From positions 124,001 through 188,000 of the forward strand of contig JBCCGG010000001.1 of the NCBI GenBank assembly GCA_039029395.1: a stretch of DNA of 64,000 nt, in the 5' to 3' direction. Below are positions 23,423 to 32,954 of the stretch, piece after piece. Origin of the DNA: JBCCGG01 sp039029395 (GTDB taxonomy: Bacteria > Pseudomonadota > Alphaproteobacteria > Kiloniellales > JAKSDN01). The stretch's first letter is position 1. The number at the start of each line of letters is the position of its first letter. The notes under the pieces are model-generated. The model did no database searches. It was not told the origin of the DNA and saw only the letters and a program-made list of their open reading frames with translations. The position numbers and the translations under genes were made by a program.

Positions 23423-24453
23423 GAGCCGTCCCCGGTCATGGCCTGGACCGCGTCCCGGGCGAAGGCCAAAATCGCTCGTTCGCCGGTCTTGGGGCCGTTC
23501 ATCCGGCCCGCGCCCTCGGCGTTCTGGCGCACCACCACCAGGCGCCCGCCGCCCTCGAGCGCGATGTCGTAGCGGGTGCTGGCACCCTGGTACTGCACGG
23601 CCTCGATCGCCCCGGCGGCCTTGATGTGGTCGGCAGGCGGCGTTTCGCCGGGCGCCAGCAGGGCGATGCGCTCGGGACGGATCGAATAGGCGCCTGCCAG
23701 GCCGATCAGGCGCTCCGCGTCCGCGCCCTCGACCAGGTTCGAAGTGCCGACGAAGGCAGCGACGAACGGTGTTGCCGGGTGCTCGTAGATCTCTTCGGGC
23801 GTGCCGATTTGCTCGACCCGGCCGTGGTTGAAGACCGCCAGGCGGTCGCTCATGGAAAGCGCCTCCTGCTGATCGTGGGTCACGTAGATGAAGGTGATGC
23901 CGAGTTTACGCTGCAGCGACTTCAGCTCGAGCTGCATCTGCTCACGCAGCTTGAGATCCAGCGCGCCCAAGGGCTCGTCGAGCAACAGCACCCGGGGGTG
24001 GCTGATCAGCGCGCGCGCCAGCGCGACTCGCTGGCGCTGGCCGCCCGAAAGCTGGGCCGGCTTGCGGGCGCTCATGCCCTTCAGGCGCACCAGCTCGAGC
24101 ATCTCCTCGGCGCGCGCCCGACGCTCGGTGCCCGGCACCCGGCGCACCATTAGCGCATAGGCGACGTTGTCGGCGACGCTCATGTGGGGAAACAGCGCGT
24201 AGTCCTGGAACACCGTGTTGACCGGGCGCTCGTAGGGCGGCACGCCGTCGACGTCCTGCTCCTGAACCCACACCCGGCCATGGTCCGGCTGCTCGAAGCC
24301 AGCGATCAGGCGCAAGCAGGTGGTCTTGCCGGAGCCCGAGGGGCCGAGCATGGCGAAGAACTCGCCGTCCCCGACCTCAAAGGACACCTGGTCGACCGCG
24401 CGGACCTCGCCGAAATGTCGGCTGACCGCGGCAAAACGGACCGCTGACGCCAT
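23419..24453 (-). CDS. Polyamine-type ABC transporter ATPase (PotA/PotG-like)
   Basis: 344 residues. Walker A is G-P-S-G-S-G-K-T-T (about residues 38-46), the signature is L-S-G-G-Q-R-Q-R-V-A-L-A-R-A-L (about 138-152) and Walker B is R-V-L-L-L-D-E-P-L-G-A-L-D (about 158-170), with the switch histidine in Y-V-T-H-D-Q-Q-E-A. The last 100 residues are a TOBE-type domain typical of polyamine, iron and sugar importers. It lies 22 bases after the binding-protein gene and overlaps the first permease gene by 4 bases. Confidence 0.93.
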   Translation of the reverse strand: MASAVRFAAVSRHFGEVRAVDQVSFEVGDGEFFAMLGPSGSGKTTCLRLIAGFEQPDHGRVWVQEQDVDGVPPYERPVNTVFQDYALFPHMSVADNVAYALMVRRVPGTERRARAEEMLELVRLKGMSARKPAQLSGGQRQRVALARALISHPRVLLLDEPLGALDLKLREQMQLELKSLQRKLGITFIYVTHDQQEALSMSDRLAVFNHGRVEQIGTPEEIYEHPATPFVAAFVGTSNLVEGADAERLIGLAGAYSIRPERIALLAPGETPPADHIKAAGAIEAVQYQGASTRYDIALEGGGRLVVVRQNAEGAGRMNGPKTGERAILAFARDAVQAMTGDGS

Positions 24454-24475
24454 GGCCGCCCCGGGCGGCGGCGAT

Positions 24476-25645
24476 CTAGCGGCCGCCGAGCACCGCGATG
24501 TAGCTGGTCACCCAGCGGTAATAGGGCACGCAAGACTCTTGGGTTGCGCACTGGGCGCGCGGCGTGCGCCAGAAGTGGATGCGCTCGAACTCCTCCAGAC
24601 CGTTGGTCTTGCAGCCTTCGTCGCCCAACAGCTTGTTGCCTTTGCAGGCCGAGAGCACAACCGGCACCGAGCCGAACCAGGCGGCCAGATCGCCCTGAAG
24701 CTTGGGATTGACCGACCACTCCATCCACATGTAGGCGCAGTTCGGATGTTGCGCGTCGACATGCATCATGGTGGTGTCGGCCCATCCGGTCGCACCCTCC
24801 TTGGGCACCACGCTGGCGATCGGCTGTTCCTTGCCGCGCAGCAGGTTCACCTGGAACGGCCAGGCCGAGGAGGCGACCACGCCCTCGTTGGTGAAATCGT
24901 CGATCTGGATGAAGGGGTCGTGCCAATAGCGGTTGACGATTTGCCGCTGGCCGCGCAGCAGGTCGAGCGCAGCGGCGAACTGCTCCTCGGTCAGCTCATA
25001 GGGGTCCTTGATGCCGAGTTCGGGCTTGTGGGTCATCAGGTAGAGCGCCGCGTCGGCAATGTAAATCGGTCCGTCGAAGGCTTGGATCCGGCCTTTGTTG
25101 GACTTGCCGTCGGGCAGGGTGGTCTCGGTGAAGACCACATCCCAGCTGTCCGGCGCCTCTGGGAAGACCTCGGAGTTGTACATCAGCACGTTGGAGCCCC
25201 ACTGGTAGGGCGTGCCGAAATGCTTGCCGTCGACCGTGTGCCAAGGCGCATTCTGCAGGCGCGGGTCGATCGTGGAATAGCTCGGGATCAGGTCGGTGTT
25301 GATCTCCTGCACCCGGTCGCCGTAGATCAGCCGCAGGCTGGCATCGCCCGATGCGGTCACCAGATCGAAGCCGCCCTCGTTCATCAGGGCGACCATCTCG
25401 TCCGAGGTGCCGGCGGTTTTGATCCGCACCTGGCAGCCGGTCTTGTCCTCGAAGCCGGTGACCCAGTCGAAAGCCGGATCGGTCGTGCCACGCTCGATGT
25501 AGCCGGGCCAGGCGACGATATCCACGACCCCCTCGCCCGGGCCCAGCTCCTGGAGCCCTTGCGCCCCGGCGGCGCCGGCGCCCAGACCTAGCACCAGGCC
25601 CGCGCCCAGCGCGCAGGCACGGATCGTCATGGCTTGCTCCGACAT
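24476..25645 (-). CDS. Polyamine-type ABC transporter substrate-binding protein
   Basis: 389 residues with a signal peptide (about 1-29). The mature part begins like PotD/PotF proteins: V-D-I-V-A-W-P-G-Y-I-E-R-G, then F-E-D-K-T-G-C-Q-V, F-D-L-V-T-A-S-G-D-A-S and P-Y-Q-W-G-S-N-V-L-M-Y-N. Cysteines near residues 55, 315-345 and 365-375 are more numerous than usual and may form disulfides. It captures a polyamine-like or amino-acid-like ligand in the periplasm; the exact ligand is unknown. First gene of the operon; its promoter should lie in the 25646-25947 gap. Confidence 0.9.
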   Translation of the reverse strand: MSEQAMTIRACALGAGLVLGLGAGAAGAQGLQELGPGEGVVDIVAWPGYIERGTTDPAFDWVTGFEDKTGCQVRIKTAGTSDEMVALMNEGGFDLVTASGDASLRLIYGDRVQEINTDLIPSYSTIDPRLQNAPWHTVDGKHFGTPYQWGSNVLMYNSEVFPEAPDSWDVVFTETTLPDGKSNKGRIQAFDGPIYIADAALYLMTHKPELGIKDPYELTEEQFAAALDLLRGQRQIVNRYWHDPFIQIDDFTNEGVVASSAWPFQVNLLRGKEQPIASVVPKEGATGWADTTMMHVDAQHPNCAYMWMEWSVNPKLQGDLAAWFGSVPVVLSACKGNKLLGDEGCKTNGLEEFERIHFWRTPRAQCATQESCVPYYRWVTSYIAVLGGR

Positions 25646-25947
25646 ACTTTTCCTCCCAATTCCAGACCCCTGATCATTGGCCGGCCTTGCGCCTCGCCCC
25701 GAGACCCCGGCCGCACCAGCCTAGCGGCCGGAGGGAAGGAGCGGAATGGCAAATTTTCCCCTGTTAAGGAGGGTACGATCAGTCAATCTATTAAGTATAT
25801 ATGTATTATAGGTTTGAATAAATATTCTCATTTACAACATTAAAAAATCACAGTCTATGAACCTCACGCCTCGTTAGCAAAATCTTATCCAAGGCCCTGG
25901 CACAATTGAGCGAACTGAATTGACCTGCGGAATCGTCGAGCAAGACC
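25646..25947. other. Divergent intergenic region
   Basis: 302 bases between the transporter operon (minus) and the unrecognised gene at 25948 (plus). The part nearest the transporter is GC-rich with a GGCCG...CGGCC dyad around 25680-25735. Positions about 25775-25880 are very A+T-rich (AGTATATATGTATTATAG and following), as expected of promoters. No open frame of note, no sigma-54 motif and no RNA gene was seen. Confidence 0.6.
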
Positions 25948-26784
25948 ATGAACAGCACACCGAGCCAGAGCCTGACCGGGCTGGAGAAAGACATTGTCGC
26001 CAAGGGCAAGATCACTGCCGAGGACGTCCTGGCCCTGCGTCGCGCCGTCTACCAGGACGGCGAGATCAAGAGGGCCGAGGCCGACTTCATCTTCCGCCTC
26101 AACCGCAACTGCGCCGAGGCCGACCCGGCCTGGGACAGCTTTTATGTGGAGGCCTTGAGCGACTACTTCTTCTGGCAGCGGGGCCCGAGAAGCACGCTCA
26201 GCGACGAAGATGCCGGCGTGTTGATTCAGTGGATCAACGAAGACCAGAAGATCGACGATCACAACGAGCTCAAGCTCCTGGTCAACATCATGTCGCGCTC
26301 CCAGGGCAGCCCGGACAGCCTCAAGGTCTTCGTGCTCGACGCACTCAAGGACAGCGTCTTGAACAGCGACCAGGCGATCGGTGGGGGCGGCGCGCGCTTG
26401 CCCGGTGCAATCGATCAGGACGACATCGATATTATTCGAAAGGTGATCTACGGCCCGGCCAGCGAAGGCGGCATCGGCATCTGCCGGGAGGAGGCCGAGC
26501 TTCTGTTCCAGCTCAACAACGCCACCAAGGGCGCCGACAACGTGGCCGATTGGAAGCAGCTCTTCGTCAAGGCGATCGCCATGCACCTGCTCTACCGCGG
26601 CAACTCGCCTGAGATGATCGACGAGGACGAGGCCCAGTGGCTGGCCGACCAGATCGACGAGAGCGGCAGCGACCACGGCAACGAAATCGACCTCTTGGAC
26701 TACGTGATCCAGGAGGCCGAGAAAGTTCACCCTCTGATCCCTGAGCTCCATAAGCGCCTGAGCCGGGCCCAGGCCGCGGCCTAG
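25948..26784 (+). CDS. Unrecognised acidic helical protein with internal repeats
   Basis: 278 residues, no signal peptide or membrane helix, strongly acidic. A unit of about 65-70 residues seems to recur: L-R-R-A-V-Y-Q-D-G-E-I-K-R-A-E-A-D-F-I-F-R-L-N-R, then D-A-G-V-L-I-Q-W-I-N-E-D-Q-K-I-D-D-H-N-E, then I-R-K-V-I-Y-G-P-A-S-E-G-G and R-E-E-A-E-L-L-F-Q-L-N-N-A, then D-E-A-Q-W-L-A-D-Q-I-D-E-S-G. The spacing of D/E/G residues at the start of each helix recalls TerB-like or EF-hand-like folds, but I cannot name the family. The 39-residue membrane peptide follows after 5 bases and is probably co-translated. Confidence 0.7.
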   Translation: MNSTPSQSLTGLEKDIVAKGKITAEDVLALRRAVYQDGEIKRAEADFIFRLNRNCAEADPAWDSFYVEALSDYFFWQRGPRSTLSDEDAGVLIQWINEDQKIDDHNELKLLVNIMSRSQGSPDSLKVFVLDALKDSVLNSDQAIGGGGARLPGAIDQDDIDIIRKVIYGPASEGGIGICREEAELLFQLNNATKGADNVADWKQLFVKAIAMHLLYRGNSPEMIDEDEAQWLADQIDESGSDHGNEIDLLDYVIQEAEKVHPLIPELHKRLSRAQAAA

Positions 26785-26789
26785 GGCCT

Positions 26790-26909
26790 ATGCGCTATGC
26801 CCTGATCGCCCTGGCGGTCTTGGTGCTCGTGGTGATCGGGTTCAATACGACGGGTACCTCGGAAAGCGGCCTTTCTAAGCCAATCGAAAAACAGCAGTTG
26901 CTGCGCTGA
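26790..26909 (+). CDS. Small membrane peptide, 39 residues
   Basis: Reads M-R-Y-A-L-I-A-L-A-V-L-V-L-V-V-I-G-F then a polar tail of about 21 residues ending L-L-R, with stop at 26907-26909. One membrane helix (residues 3-18) and a short polar C-terminus. The ATG is 5 bases after the stop of the upstream gene. The stop abuts the end of the convergent GumN-type gene. The overlap-free tight spacing and clean hydrophobic pattern argue for a real gene, but ribosome binding would rely on the upstream gene's translation. Confidence 0.55.
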   Translation: MRYALIALAVLVLVVIGFNTTGTSESGLSKPIEKQQLLR

Positions 26910-28526
26910 TCAGTGCACGCGGGTCACCGTGTAGCCCTGGTCGACCAGCATCTGGAGGATGCCGGCCTTGCCCGGTAGATGGGCGGCGCCGACCGCGATA
27001 AAGGCATTGCCGTCGGCCAGCAGCGGCTGCATGCGCTCGACCATTACGGCGTTGCGGTTGTCTAGCATGCGCTCGATGACCGCCAGCATGGCCTTGGGGC
27101 CGAGCCGCCGGGAGGGCTCGTAGCTGCGCCGGAAAAGCGCCGTCAGGTCGCCCGCTAGATAGAGCTTCTTGAGCTCCTCCAGGGTGATGCCGCCCTCGCT
27201 GGAGTAAGCGATCGCGCTGTCCAGCAGATCGACCTGATCCTGCTCCGAGAGGCCGGCGAAGATCGCTCGCTGCTCCTCGACCGTCTCCAGGCCGATCAGC
27301 GGCTTGCCGTGGTGCACCGCCTTCTGGCCGAGCCAAAGGTCCAGAAACAGGCCGCTGCCGTGGGCGCTGCGCGGATCATGGGCGGTCGCGGTCAAGAGAT
27401 GGTACACGCCCCAGGGCTTAATCTGCTGGAGCGCTTGCTCCGGCACGCCATAGGGAGTCAGGCCGGCCACCACGTCGGAATAGAGGTCGCGCCCGACGAT
27501 CTGGCGCAGGGTGCGGCCGTCGTCGATCACCAGGGTGTCGACCGCCGAGGCGCCGAGCGCGTTGTAGGAGGCCTTGGAATAGATCTCGACCTCGAGCGCG
27601 ACCGCGTCGGCCCGGAAGAAGGCCCGGGTCAAGACCCGCGGCAGGTCGAGCACGTCCGGGTCGTTGGTGTGGAAGGTGCCGAACAGATGGCTCGGCGTCA
27701 CACCGTCCTTTTCGATCCGCCACAAGAGGCCTTGGCCATAGGGGATCTCTTCTGCCTTCAGACGCTCGTCGAAGGCGACATAGAGCGCCTCCAGCAAGGC
27801 CTCGCTCACCAGACCGTCGACTTCCAGGCCGTTCTTCTCCTGAAAGTCCTTGATCGCCGCTTTGGTGCGGCCGCCCATGGCGCCGTCGACCGGGCCCGGA
27901 TCGTAGCCAAGTTGAACCAACGACCGCTGGGCCATCTCGACCTGATCGCGCTCGGACCAGATGTTCCAGCTGGCGCTGGTCGTGCTCTTGTCGCCAGCGA
28001 AGGCGGCTTCCTCGGCCTGGCTCAGCAGCGTCGCCATGTCGCCGCGCCGGGCCAGGCGCGCCAGGCGATTGCCGCGGGCGACCTGCAGGGGCGTCATGTA
28101 GCGCATCAGGTCGTTGAGCTCGTCGAGCGCGGTTTCGTCACGGTCGGCGGCCAGGTCGAACAGCATGTAGGCCAGCACGTAGTCCTTGTTGACCCCGTCG
28201 CCGTTGACGTACATGGCAGCCAGATTGAACCTGGCGTCGTTTTGGCCCTGGACCGCCGCCTTGCGGTACCAGGTCGCGGCCTCAGCGTTGTCTTCGGCCA
28301 CGCCTTGACCGCTGTCGTAAAGGTAGCCCAGGTAAAACTGTGCGTTCTTTTGGCCGCGCTCGGCGGCCGTTTTCCAGGCCTGGTAGGCGGCCCCATAGTC
28401 GCCCTGCTCGAAGGCTTCGAAGCCGGCATCGGCCAGGGCGCCGCCGTTAAGGTTAAGACCGAGCAAAAGTGCCAACGCCGCAGCGACCATGCCGATGCGA
28501 CGTGACCTAGGGGAGCGGCGTGTCAT
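26910..28526 (-). CDS. Sel1-repeat, peptidoglycan-binding, GumN/TraB-family protein
   Basis: 538 residues. I chose the ATG at 28526; an arginine-rich start and a hydrophobic segment (to about residue 33, ending A-L-A) form a signal peptide. Then Sel1-type TPR repeats (about 45-125: A-Q-F-Y-L-G-Y-L-Y-D-S-G-Q-G-V, A-R-F-N-L-A-A-M-Y-V-N-G-D-G-V), a PG_binding_1 domain (about 195-250: A-Q-R-S-L-V-Q-L-G-Y-D-P-G-P-V-D-G), and a GumN/TraB domain (about 265-538) opening W-R-I-E-K-D-G-V-T-P-S-H-L-F-G-T-F-H and closing F-I-A-V-G-A-A-H-L-P-G. The GumN G-T-x-H and G-A-x-H histidines, thought to form a metal-type active site, are present. Probably a periplasmic wall-associated enzyme; fusion of all three domains is uncommon. 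Confidence 0.88.
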   Translation of the reverse strand: MTRRSPRSRRIGMVAAALALLLGLNLNGGALADAGFEAFEQGDYGAAYQAWKTAAERGQKNAQFYLGYLYDSGQGVAEDNAEAATWYRKAAVQGQNDARFNLAAMYVNGDGVNKDYVLAYMLFDLAADRDETALDELNDLMRYMTPLQVARGNRLARLARRGDMATLLSQAEEAAFAGDKSTTSASWNIWSERDQVEMAQRSLVQLGYDPGPVDGAMGGRTKAAIKDFQEKNGLEVDGLVSEALLEALYVAFDERLKAEEIPYGQGLLWRIEKDGVTPSHLFGTFHTNDPDVLDLPRVLTRAFFRADAVALEVEIYSKASYNALGASAVDTLVIDDGRTLRQIVGRDLYSDVVAGLTPYGVPEQALQQIKPWGVYHLLTATAHDPRSAHGSGLFLDLWLGQKAVHHGKPLIGLETVEEQRAIFAGLSEQDQVDLLDSAIAYSSEGGITLEELKKLYLAGDLTALFRRSYEPSRRLGPKAMLAVIERMLDNRNAVMVERMQPLLADGNAFIAVGAAHLPGKAGILQMLVDQGYTVTRVH

Positions 28527-28710
28527 CTTTCTGTCGTCTTCCCAGTTCCAACGACCCCCCACCACTCAACGAGTCCAAAGCCCAGGTGCAGTGTACACCA
28601 TTTGAGCTCGATTGGGGGAACGCAATCGCCAGGACATCAAGGACTTGCCGTCTGGCGGGCGGATACTTCAGACTAATCCGACTGATTGAACCAAGGGACG
28701 TGGCTGGGTC

Positions 28711-29373
28711 ATGGCCAAGGTTTCGGGCAAGGTGGGGCGGGCGACCGGCGCGGCCGAGCAGCTGTTCGGCCGTTTCCGCTCGGGACCAGACGCCCTGGCC
28801 GAGGCCCTGGATGCGACCGCGCTAAACGACGGCGCGGCCGTACCCCTGTTGGGGCCCGAGGAATGTGCGCACTTTCTCAATGCCTGCGATGCGCTGACCT
28901 ATAGGGTGGCAACGCCGAAACTAGGACAACCCGGGCGCGAGGTTTTTCAGGACTTCGAGCTCACCGTTGATTTTCCGGAAGACTCCCCGCTTTTCGATTT
29001 GGCCAAGGCCCTTGAGCTGTGGCTCGAGGCGGCGCTGGCAACCATGTCGGATCCGCCGCTGGCCGGGCCCGTGCCCATGAACGACCTGATTGTCCAGCGG
29101 TACCATCCTGGTTCCCGGGGCATCACGCCGCACCGGGACCACATCACTTACCGCAATCTGGTGATACTCGTGTCGCTAAGCGGGCGCTGCCGCTTCTTTC
29201 TGTGCGAGGACCGCAGCGGCGCCGGCCGGCGCGAGATACCCATGGAGGCCGGCAGCGCCCTGCTGATGCGCGCGCCCGGCTTCGCCGGCCGGGAAGACCG
29301 GCCGTTCCACATGCTGTGCGACGTCACCGAGCATCGGGTCGGCCTCGGCTACCGCCACGAGGTGCCGCGCTAG
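28711..29373 (+). CDS. 2OG-Fe(II) oxygenase-like protein
   Basis: 220 residues. The iron ligands are visible as H-R-D (I-T-P-H-R-D-H-I-T-Y, about residues 134-143) and a distal histidine in P-F-H-M-L-C-D-V, with an arginine in E-H-R-V-G-L-G-Y-R-H for 2-oxoglutarate. Preceding N-D-L-I-V-Q-R-Y-H-P-G-S matches the usual substrate-side strand. The layout recalls AlkB-like or prolyl-hydroxylase-like enzymes; the substrate is unknown. No signal peptide. Ribosome site weak. Confidence 0.75.
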   Translation: MAKVSGKVGRATGAAEQLFGRFRSGPDALAEALDATALNDGAAVPLLGPEECAHFLNACDALTYRVATPKLGQPGREVFQDFELTVDFPEDSPLFDLAKALELWLEAALATMSDPPLAGPVPMNDLIVQRYHPGSRGITPHRDHITYRNLVILVSLSGRCRFFLCEDRSGAGRREIPMEAGSALLMRAPGFAGREDRPFHMLCDVTEHRVGLGYRHEVPR

Positions 29374-29471
29374 GGACCCCGGAGGCAGTGAGTTGATCCC
29401 ATAAGCCACTTCGGTCACCATACCCTCTTTTGGGGGAGCGGCCGCGGGCCGCGATTACGGGGTGAAGGGAT

Positions 29472-32400
29472 ATGAGCGCTGACCAGCCGACACAGCCGGA
29501 GCCAGCCAAGGAGACCAGGGACCACCCGCGCCTGAGCAAGCGGGCCCGCATTCTGGCGTGGCTCGGCGGAACGACTCTGGGCGTGATCATCGTCGCGCTC
29601 TTCATCATCGTGGCTGTGCCTTCCCAGGTCGCCCGCTTCACGATCGAGGACCAGCTCGACCAGCTTGGTATCGATCATGACGGCGTCGGCACGGTCGTGG
29701 TCGACCTGTGGAACTCCAAGGTCTCGGCCGGCCCGATCGGGTTTCGCTCGCAGGATGCCGAGCCGGGCCAGATCGCCGAGGCCGGGTTCCGCTACAGTCT
29801 CGAACACCTCATCGAGAACCGTGCCCTGGTCAAAGTCTTTTTCATTCGGGGCGTCGATCTGGTGGTCAAGCGCCACGAGGACGGCACAATCACCTTCAAC
29901 GGCATTCCGCTCGATCGGCTCGCGGCGGCGGACGAGACTGAGGAGGCTGGCGAGCCTGCCGAGCCAACGGACCCGAGGGAGGGTTTCGGTGCCGGAATCA
30001 GCCGGTTCGAATTCACCGACAGCCGTCTGGTGTTCGAGGACTTGTCCGGCGGGTCGCTGACCTTCGAGATCGACCGCATGGTCCTAACCGACGTCTTTAC
30101 CTGGGACCCGGACACCCCCGGCACCCTCGAAATCGACGGCACGATGAACGATATCACGGTCGAATGGAGCGGCACGGCCCATCCTTTCGCGGAGCCCAAG
30201 ACGGTGACGCTCAACAGCCGCCTGAGCGACGCTACGATCGAAAAGATCGCCCGTTTCGTCGGACCGACCGGCCTGGTCCGCCAGGACGGCGTGATCGGCA
30301 CCGACGTGACATACGACTTCGCGTTCCACGCCGACGGACTGGTCGAAGGCAAGATGGACGGCACCTACAGCGTCGACCAGCTCGCCATCGAAAGCGAGGA
30401 CGGCATTACCGCGACGCTCGAGCGCGCTACCCTGACGATCGGGCTCGAGCAGCGAGTCGAACCGGACACCACCACGACCGTGACCGGCACGATCGCCCTG
30501 GAAACCACGCCACTCGCCATAACGAACGGCACCGGCGGGACCATGGAGCTGGGCGAAATCGCCTTCGGGATCGACGAGCTGCACTTCAAGAAATCGCCCC
30601 AAACCCGCGAGATCGGCACCGTCCTAGAGGCCGCCAAGGCGAACATCCATCAGTCCGAGCAGACCCCCACGGTGATCGGGCTCCTGGTCGCGACCGTCAG
30701 GGACATAGTCATCAATGCCTTGGAGCATCAGGTCGAGCTGGACGGCAAGCCGCGGCTCGCGATCAAGGGCGGCAAGCTGGCTCAGCCGGATGCCGAGCTG
30801 ACCTTCGAGGACCTGACCGCCAACCTGGGCACGCTCGACAGCACGACCCTGGAACGGGGCGCGGGCACCACCGGATCCTTGGAGATAGCTCTTAAGGCCT
30901 TGGCTGCTTCAAATCCGGCGCTCTCGCTGGCCACGGCCGACACCCGGATCAACTCCGAATCTATCGAGTTGAAGCGGGTCGGCTCGGAGACGTCCCTCGC
31001 GTTCGATCTCGAAACCAGGCTGCAGGACACCAAGCTCGTACCGGCCGACGGCGGCGAACTCGCGCTCGGCCTGTTGGAACTTGGCACCACGGGCATCAAG
31101 GTGGCCGGCGAAGACGGCAAGGGCCGCCTGACCGGGCCGCTCGCACTCGCGCTTGAAGGCCTCAGCGCCAAGCTGCCGGCCGACGGTGGCGATTTGACGT
31201 TCCAGGGCGAAGTGATCCGTGTGGAGCTGCCCGAAGTCACGCTCGACGGCGAGGAAGCGCTGGTGGCTTCCCTCTCGGGCGCGCTCAAGGCCGACAAGCT
31301 GGGGGTCACGCTGCCCGGCGAAGCGCCGCTCGCGGTGGCGCTCGGCGCCGGCGAGCTGGCGCTCAAGGAGGTTCGCGTCGATCCGGTGATCGGGGAGCCG
31401 AACATCGAAGCCGCCTTGGGCGGCGCGCTCAGCGATCTTGAGGTCACCCTGAAAGGCGAAGGCGTTCGCCTCGCCACCGCCAGGATCGGCGTCCAGACGG
31501 AGCAGCTGAGCGCGAAGCTAAGCGATCCGCCGGCGCTCAAGATGGCCGGCCAGGTCACGGTCGGCGGACTCGAGGCCCAGGCGCCCTTTGCCGAAGGCGA
31601 CAGCCTGACCGCTCAGATCGCCGAGACCAAGCTCACTCTGCCGAGCCTTTCGGTCCAGGGTGACAGCCTCAAGGCCGCGGCCGAGGTCGAAAGCACCAAT
31701 CTGGCGCTCAAGATTTCCGAGAAGGCGCCCCAGCAGATCGATCTTGCGGCCCTGCGCGTGACCGGACTCAAAGCCGATCCGAAGGAGGCGATCGAGATCG
31801 ACACGATCGCGCTCGAGGGCCTCCTGGTCAGCTTGAACCGGGGCATCGCGGAGCTCGGCGGTGGCGAAGCGGCGCCTCAGGAGGCATCGGAGTCCGAAAA
31901 CTTGCCGACCCGGCTTGGCAAGATCACGATCAGCCCAGGCTCCAAGATCCGCTTCACCGACGACACCATCGATCCGAAGATGGAGCTGGAGGTCGTCGTC
32001 GAGAAGGCGATCGTCGGGCCGGTCGACACCAGCCAGCCGGCGACCAAGACCGATATCGACCTCGGCCTGGCGGTCAACGAAGACTCGCTGGTCAAGGTCA
32101 CCGGCTGGGCGAGCCCCTTGCAAGGCACGCCGGATTTCGAGCTGGCCACCGCGCTCGAGCGCATGTCCCTGCCGCCCTTCTCGCCCTACGCCAGCGACAT
32201 GGTCGGCATGAACGTGGACAGCGGCGCGCTGACCGCCGACGTCGCGGCGGCAGCCAAGGGCGGCGCGCTCGACGGCAAGATCGACGTGCTGGTCGAGGAT
32301 CTCTACCTGGAACCCCTGTCGGACGAGGACGGTAAGAGCTTCGAGGAGGATTTCGGCGTGCCGGTCAACTTCGCGGTCGGCATCCTGAAGAACGACAAAG

Positions 32401-32954
32401 GCCAGATCGACTTGGGCTTCCCGCTATCAGGCACCCTGGAAGAACCCGAGCTGGACTACAGCGAGGCGATCTCCAAGGCGATCGCCGGGGCCGCGGCGGC
32501 GATCCTGCCGACCAGCTGGTTCGGCGACGACGGACGCTCGTTCGAGATCCAGCCGGTCACCTTCGCGCCGGGAACGACCGATATCACAGAGGAGGGTGCC
32601 TCCAGCGCCGACAAGATCGCCGAGCTCCTCAACGGCAAGCCCCAGCTGACGATCCGGCTCTGCGGCCGGGCGGCGGCCGCCGATCTGGTTGCCTTTCGTG
32701 GCGGCGAGCCGGCGCAAGCCGAGCCGGTCGAAGGCGAGGAGCCGGAAGCCAAGGCAGCGGCGGAGCCCGAGGCGATCGCCAAGCCGACCGACCAAGAGGC
32801 CGATCAGCTACTCGCCCTGGCCGAGGAGCGCCGCAAGGCGGTGCAGAAGTACCTGATCGACAGCCACGGCATCGACAAGGCGAAGATCTTCGAGTGCCGC
32901 AGCACCTACTCGACCGAAGGCTCCAAACCGCCGAGGGCGGAGTTCAGGCTCTAG
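29472..32954 (+). CDS. DUF748-family large envelope protein
   Basis: 1160 residues. One N-terminal membrane helix (about 36-55) anchors a very large periplasmic beta-rich domain. The middle is a run of AsmA/DUF748-like repeats; the C-terminal part has N-F-A-V-G-I-L-K-N-D-K-G-Q-I-D-L-G-F-P-L-S-G-T-L-E-E-P, the hallmark of DUF748. An OmpA-like segment (T-F-A-P-G-T-T-D-I-T) and an alanine/glutamate-rich stretch follow. DUF748 and AsmA-type proteins form long lipid-binding grooves between inner and outer membrane; a role in phospholipid or envelope transport is likely but inferred. GAAGGG precedes the ATG. The stop overlaps by 4 bases with the convergent amidase stop. Confidence 0.88.
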   Translation: MSADQPTQPEPAKETRDHPRLSKRARILAWLGGTTLGVIIVALFIIVAVPSQVARFTIEDQLDQLGIDHDGVGTVVVDLWNSKVSAGPIGFRSQDAEPGQIAEAGFRYSLEHLIENRALVKVFFIRGVDLVVKRHEDGTITFNGIPLDRLAAADETEEAGEPAEPTDPREGFGAGISRFEFTDSRLVFEDLSGGSLTFEIDRMVLTDVFTWDPDTPGTLEIDGTMNDITVEWSGTAHPFAEPKTVTLNSRLSDATIEKIARFVGPTGLVRQDGVIGTDVTYDFAFHADGLVEGKMDGTYSVDQLAIESEDGITATLERATLTIGLEQRVEPDTTTTVTGTIALETTPLAITNGTGGTMELGEIAFGIDELHFKKSPQTREIGTVLEAAKANIHQSEQTPTVIGLLVATVRDIVINALEHQVELDGKPRLAIKGGKLAQPDAELTFEDLTANLGTLDSTTLERGAGTTGSLEIALKALAASNPALSLATADTRINSESIELKRVGSETSLAFDLETRLQDTKLVPADGGELALGLLELGTTGIKVAGEDGKGRLTGPLALALEGLSAKLPADGGDLTFQGEVIRVELPEVTLDGEEALVASLSGALKADKLGVTLPGEAPLAVALGAGELALKEVRVDPVIGEPNIEAALGGALSDLEVTLKGEGVRLATARIGVQTEQLSAKLSDPPALKMAGQVTVGGLEAQAPFAEGDSLTAQIAETKLTLPSLSVQGDSLKAAAEVESTNLALKISEKAPQQIDLAALRVTGLKADPKEAIEIDTIALEGLLVSLNRGIAELGGGEAAPQEASESENLPTRLGKITISPGSKIRFTDDTIDPKMELEVVVEKAIVGPVDTSQPATKTDIDLGLAVNEDSLVKVTGWASPLQGTPDFELATALERMSLPPFSPYASDMVGMNVDSGALTADVAAAAKGGALDGKIDVLVEDLYLEPLSDEDGKSFEEDFGVPVNFAVGILKNDKGQIDLGFPLSGTLEEPELDYSEAISKAIAGAAAAILPTSWFGDDGRSFEIQPVTFAPGTTDITEEGASSADKIAELLNGKPQLTIRLCGRAAAADLVAFRGGEPAQAEPVEGEEPEAKAAAEPEAIAKPTDQEADQLLALAEERRKAVQKYLIDSHGIDKAKIFECRSTYSTEGSKPPRAEFRL

